A stretch of DNA of 64,000 nt from Clostridium sp. 1001271B_151109_B4 (GTDB taxonomy: Bacteria > Bacillota > Clostridia > Clostridiales > Clostridiaceae), in NCBI RefSeq assembly GCF_015670405.1, contig NZ_JADPBQ010000007.1, forward strand, positions 7,674-71,673, given 5' to 3'. Shown here piece after piece: positions 61,896-64,000 of this stretch. The number at the start of each line of letters is the position of its first letter. The first letter of the stretch is position 1. The notes under the pieces were generated by a model. It ran no database searches and was not told the DNA's origin. It saw only the letters and a list, made by a program, of their open reading frames with translations. A program made the translations under genes and the position numbers.

Positions 61896-63293
61896 CTATT
61901 CAGCTGGTTTTACTTCAGTTGGATTAGTTTCTTGTTGTCCTCCATCATCACTTGGTGGTGTTTCTGGCTTTTGCTCTTCTGTTGGTGGTGTTGTTGGTGG
62001 TGTTTCTTCTTCTTCCTTTTCATCACTTGGTGGCGTTACTGGTTTTTGCTCTTCTGTTGGTGGTGTTGTTGGCGGTGTTACTTCCTCTTCCTTTTCATCA
62101 CTTACTGGTGGTTTTGTTGTTCCTCCATTACTTCCACCTGTTGTTCCACCTTGATTACTATTATTAGATGCTGGCGGTTCAGTAACATCTGCACTATTAT
62201 CTTCATAGTCTTCAGGATTTATATTATGCCTATCATTATAATCACTTTCCTCAGCCTTGTAATCTGCCATTGCTTGCTTAAATGAATCATAATCATAAGT
62301 TGATGAGTCTGGTATTTTATTTTCAAAAACAAATTCTCTTAAATATTTAGCATTTTGTTCTGTATCCATTAAAAATACCCAACCTAAATTTTTATATAAT
62401 CTTCCATCTGCTAAATCTGGTATTGGTATCTGTAATTGCTCTATTTCTAAAGCTGGGAATTTATAAATAGTATAAGCCATATTTAATGCTTCTAGTGGAT
62501 CAATATTTGTTTTAATATAATCAAGCATACTATTCATAATTCCTAAGTACTTACTTGGTTTTGTTTCTTTTAATTTTTCTGCAACCTTAACTAAAACTTC
62601 TCTTTGTCTATCAGTTCTAGCATATTCATCTCCAACGCCTTTTCTTATTCTCGCATATGATAGTGCTTGTTTACCATTTAAAACTTGCACTCCTGCTTCA
62701 GTTACTGGACAATCATTTCCACCAGTAGACTCTCCAATATATTTATTTAACTCTTCAAGCATATACTCTTCAACATCAAATTCTAATCCTCCCATTTGAT
62801 CGATTATAGCTTCAAATCCCCAAAAGTTAATTATAATATATTTATCTAAACTTATTCCATATGTATTTTTAATAGTTTCTATTAGCAGCTCTGGTCCGCC
62901 ATAAGCTAAAGCTGCATTTAATTTCCCTTCGCCATGTCCAGGTATATTTACTAATGTATCTCTAAATAATGATGTTAATCTTATATTTTTATTGTTATTA
63001 TCTAATGTTGCTATAATAATCGAATCTGCTCTAGCAGCCTCATCTAATGTTCTTGCATCTGTTCCTAATAATAAAACATTTGTAATTCCGTCAACTTCGT
63101 GGTATTCAGTATCACTTGTTATTTCTGATGGATTTAATCCTGAATATATTCTACTTCTTACATAAAGATATCCCGAAGCTAACATACCGATTATTAATGC
63201 AAAAACAACTACAGTCGATACTATTATTTTCTTTTTTATAGACCATCTTTTTTTATTAGAACGCTTTTTTTTCTTCTTTTTTTGTTCACTCAT
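61896..63293 (-). CDS. LytR-CpsA-Psr (LCP) family cell-wall ligase
   Basis: 465 residues from ATG 63293 (MSEQKKKKKK), after AAGGGA; an in-frame ATG at 63326 has no ribosome site. A very basic cytoplasmic N-terminus (about 1-22), one membrane helix (about 23-45), then the LCP domain (about 70-230): 'ITNVLLLGTDARTLDEAARA', 'ADSIIIATLDNNNKNIRLTS', 'GKLNAALAYGGPELLIETIK' and 'ALSYARIRKGVGDEYARTDR'. The Asp/Arg residues that bind polyprenyl phosphate are present. It attaches teichoic acids or polysaccharides to peptidoglycan. The C-terminal ~95 residues are Pro/Thr/Glu repeats. Confidence 0.93.
   Translation of the reverse strand: MSEQKKKKKKRSNKKRWSIKKKIIVSTVVVFALIIGMLASGYLYVRSRIYSGLNPSEITSDTEYHEVDGITNVLLLGTDARTLDEAARADSIIIATLDNNNKNIRLTSLFRDTLVNIPGHGEGKLNAALAYGGPELLIETIKNTYGISLDKYIIINFWGFEAIIDQMGGLEFDVEEYMLEELNKYIGESTGGNDCPVTEAGVQVLNGKQALSYARIRKGVGDEYARTDRQREVLVKVAEKLKETKPSKYLGIMNSMLDYIKTNIDPLEALNMAYTIYKFPALEIEQLQIPIPDLADGRLYKNLGWVFLMDTEQNAKYLREFVFENKIPDSSTYDYDSFKQAMADYKAEESDYNDRHNINPEDYEDNSADVTEPPASNNSNQGGTTGGSNGGTTKPPVSDEKEEEVTPPTTPPTEEQKPVTPPSDEKEEEETPPTTPPTEEQKPETPPSDDGGQQETNPTEVKPAE
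61946..62112. repeat. 75-bp tandem repeat coding the Pro/Glu tail of the LCP protein
   Basis: Two full copies (61946-62020, 62021-62095) and a partial third. Each unit codes 25 residues of the type PPSDEKEEEETPPTTPPTEE plus QKPxT. The copies differ by a few bases, so copy number may vary between strains. Confidence 0.8.
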
Positions 63294-63723
63294 AGCTGTG
63301 CCATCCCTTCGAAAATATTTATTCATTTTTTAAGTTAAATATTGCATTATTATTATTTTCCTAAATGTAGTTTATGCAACTTACATTTTATAATTATAAA
63401 ATAATAAATATAATAATACCACAATTTGTTTCAAAGTTTTATTAAATTTTTAGATATTTAGTATTTTTTTCAAAAAAAGTGGAATATTTTGTTCATTTAA
63501 GTTGTATTTATGCTTTGTTATTTTCATTATAAATTAATTTGTAGTTTATTACTTATATGCTTTAATTATATTAACATTATTCTACTTATTTTGGATAAAC
63601 TATTACTAAAGAAAATATTATTATATAATATTTAAAAATAAAAAAATTTTAATATTTACTTATATACTTTAAAGTATTATTATAAGTAATATGAAAAATT
63701 AGTAGATTAATGGAGGTCTTTTT
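63294..63723. other. AT-rich gap upstream of the LCP and arginase genes
   Basis: About 430 bases between divergent genes. No open frame with a ribosome site was found. It holds poly-A/T tracts and, near the arginase gene, the palindrome ATACTTTAAAGTAT. Promoters for both genes are expected here, but none stands out. Confidence 0.6.
63664..63677. promoter_or_regulatory. 14-base palindrome upstream of the arginase gene
   Basis: ATACTTTAAAGTAT, perfect, 46 bases before the ATG. It lies immediately upstream of a TATTAT hexamer, so it could be an operator or a -35 region. It does not match an ArgR box well. Confidence 0.3.
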
Positions 63724-64000
63724 ATGAATATAAGTATTATTGGAATGCCTCTTTTTTATGGTTGTGATAAACCTGGAGTAGAAAAGGGCCCTGAAGAGTT
63801 AAGAAAAAACAACCTCATTGATATATTTGAAAAAAATCATACTGTTTATGATTTAGGAGATATAGAAGTTGAAATAGTTAGCGAAAAAGAAAAATATAAA
63901 GATGATCAAAATTTAAAATATTTAACACAAGTTGTTAATGCAAATAATGGACTAGCTTCTAAAGTTTTAGAAGCATTAGAAAATGATACCTTCCCATTTA
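63724..64000 (+). CDS. Arginase/agmatinase family enzyme (3' end outside window)
   Basis: The first 92 codons, with ATG 63724 behind GGAGGTC. The N-terminus 'ISIIGMPLFYGCDKPGVEKG' followed by 'PEELRKNN' is that of ureohydrolases, with the GxxxGPxxLR substrate loop, and 'TVYDLGDIEVE' follows. It fits Firmicute arginases (RocF), which split arginine to ornithine and urea. The metal-binding motifs (GGDHS, DAHxD) lie beyond the window, so arginase versus agmatinase is not settled. Confidence 0.8.
   Translation, partial: MNISIIGMPLFYGCDKPGVEKGPEELRKNNLIDIFEKNHTVYDLGDIEVEIVSEKEKYKDDQNLKYLTQVVNANNGLASKVLEALENDTFPF

Noticed and set aside
61932..62285. Plus-strand frames rich in Trp/Cys/Leu opposite the LCP gene
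   Set aside because: They arise from reading the Pro/Glu tandem repeat backwards; composition is unlike a real protein.

Overview
The window is AT-rich chromosomal DNA from a low-GC Firmicute, almost certainly a Clostridium sensu stricto (cluster I). The grounds are strong A/T-ending codon use, AGGAGG-type ribosome binding sites, frequent TTG/GTG starts, an anaerobe-type thioredoxin reductase without an NADPH motif, and clostridial families such as DUF116, DUF4317, the ArgS-like NrtL protein and single-chain PurL. I cannot name the species. No rRNA, tRNA, CRISPR array, prophage or intact insertion sequence was seen. Genes are short operons on both strands, usually closed by clear hairpin-plus-T terminators.

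Layout. 1-3.9 kb (minus): a tight operon of DUF116, a membrane metallophosphoesterase and two U32-type proteins. 4-8.4 kb: a decayed alcohol dehydrogenase, then DUF4317, EcsC-family, L,D-transpeptidase and a His-rich Cas2-like protein on the plus strand. 8.5-18.6 kb: housekeeping and accessory singletons (nnr, Crp-like regulator with cdd, Nudix, YoaK-like, GT1 glycosyltransferase with an HTH-AbrB regulator, radical SAM, GyrI-like with a WYL regulator, an AraC remnant). 18.6-30 kb (minus): the complete purine operon purL-E-C-F-M-N-H-D, making IMP from PRPP, with a TTGACA-17-TAATAT promoter flanked by two pairs of PurBox-like sites. Three structured repeats sit in its intergenic gaps.

30-41 kb: a divergent prenyltransferase paralogue, helD, NfeD/SPFH, nadE, a deoxynucleoside kinase, thioredoxin with a probable ferredoxin-dependent reductase, and an ABC exporter. 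41-48 kb: two overlapping membrane-anchored Mrr-like nuclease-fold genes (one with its catalytic residues lost), a HAD phosphatase, an MFS transporter with a phosphodiesterase, and a possible histidine kinase remnant. 47-55 kb: cvfB, a gamma-carbonic-anhydrase-like protein, PHP, Lrp, a PEPCK-like P-loop protein, a ComEC-type hydrolase and a YprB-like nuclease.

55-64 kb: a Fur-box-controlled feoA-feoB plus a 43-residue Cys-rich membrane protein, a broken AI-2E transporter, and then three neighbouring intact genes that look like altered enzymes: an ArgRS homologue without HIGH, a Ppx/GppA homologue with changed phosphate loops, and a site-2-protease homologue in which all recognisable zinc ligands are replaced. 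An LCP cell-wall ligase with a Pro/Glu repeat tail and the start of an arginase gene close the window.

The points most worth following are the run of pseudoenzymes at 58-61.8 kb, the Mrr pair at 41.9-43.0 kb, the His-rich Cas2-like protein at 8.05 kb, the structured repeats inside the pur operon, and a minus-strand RNA candidate near 31.05 kb.
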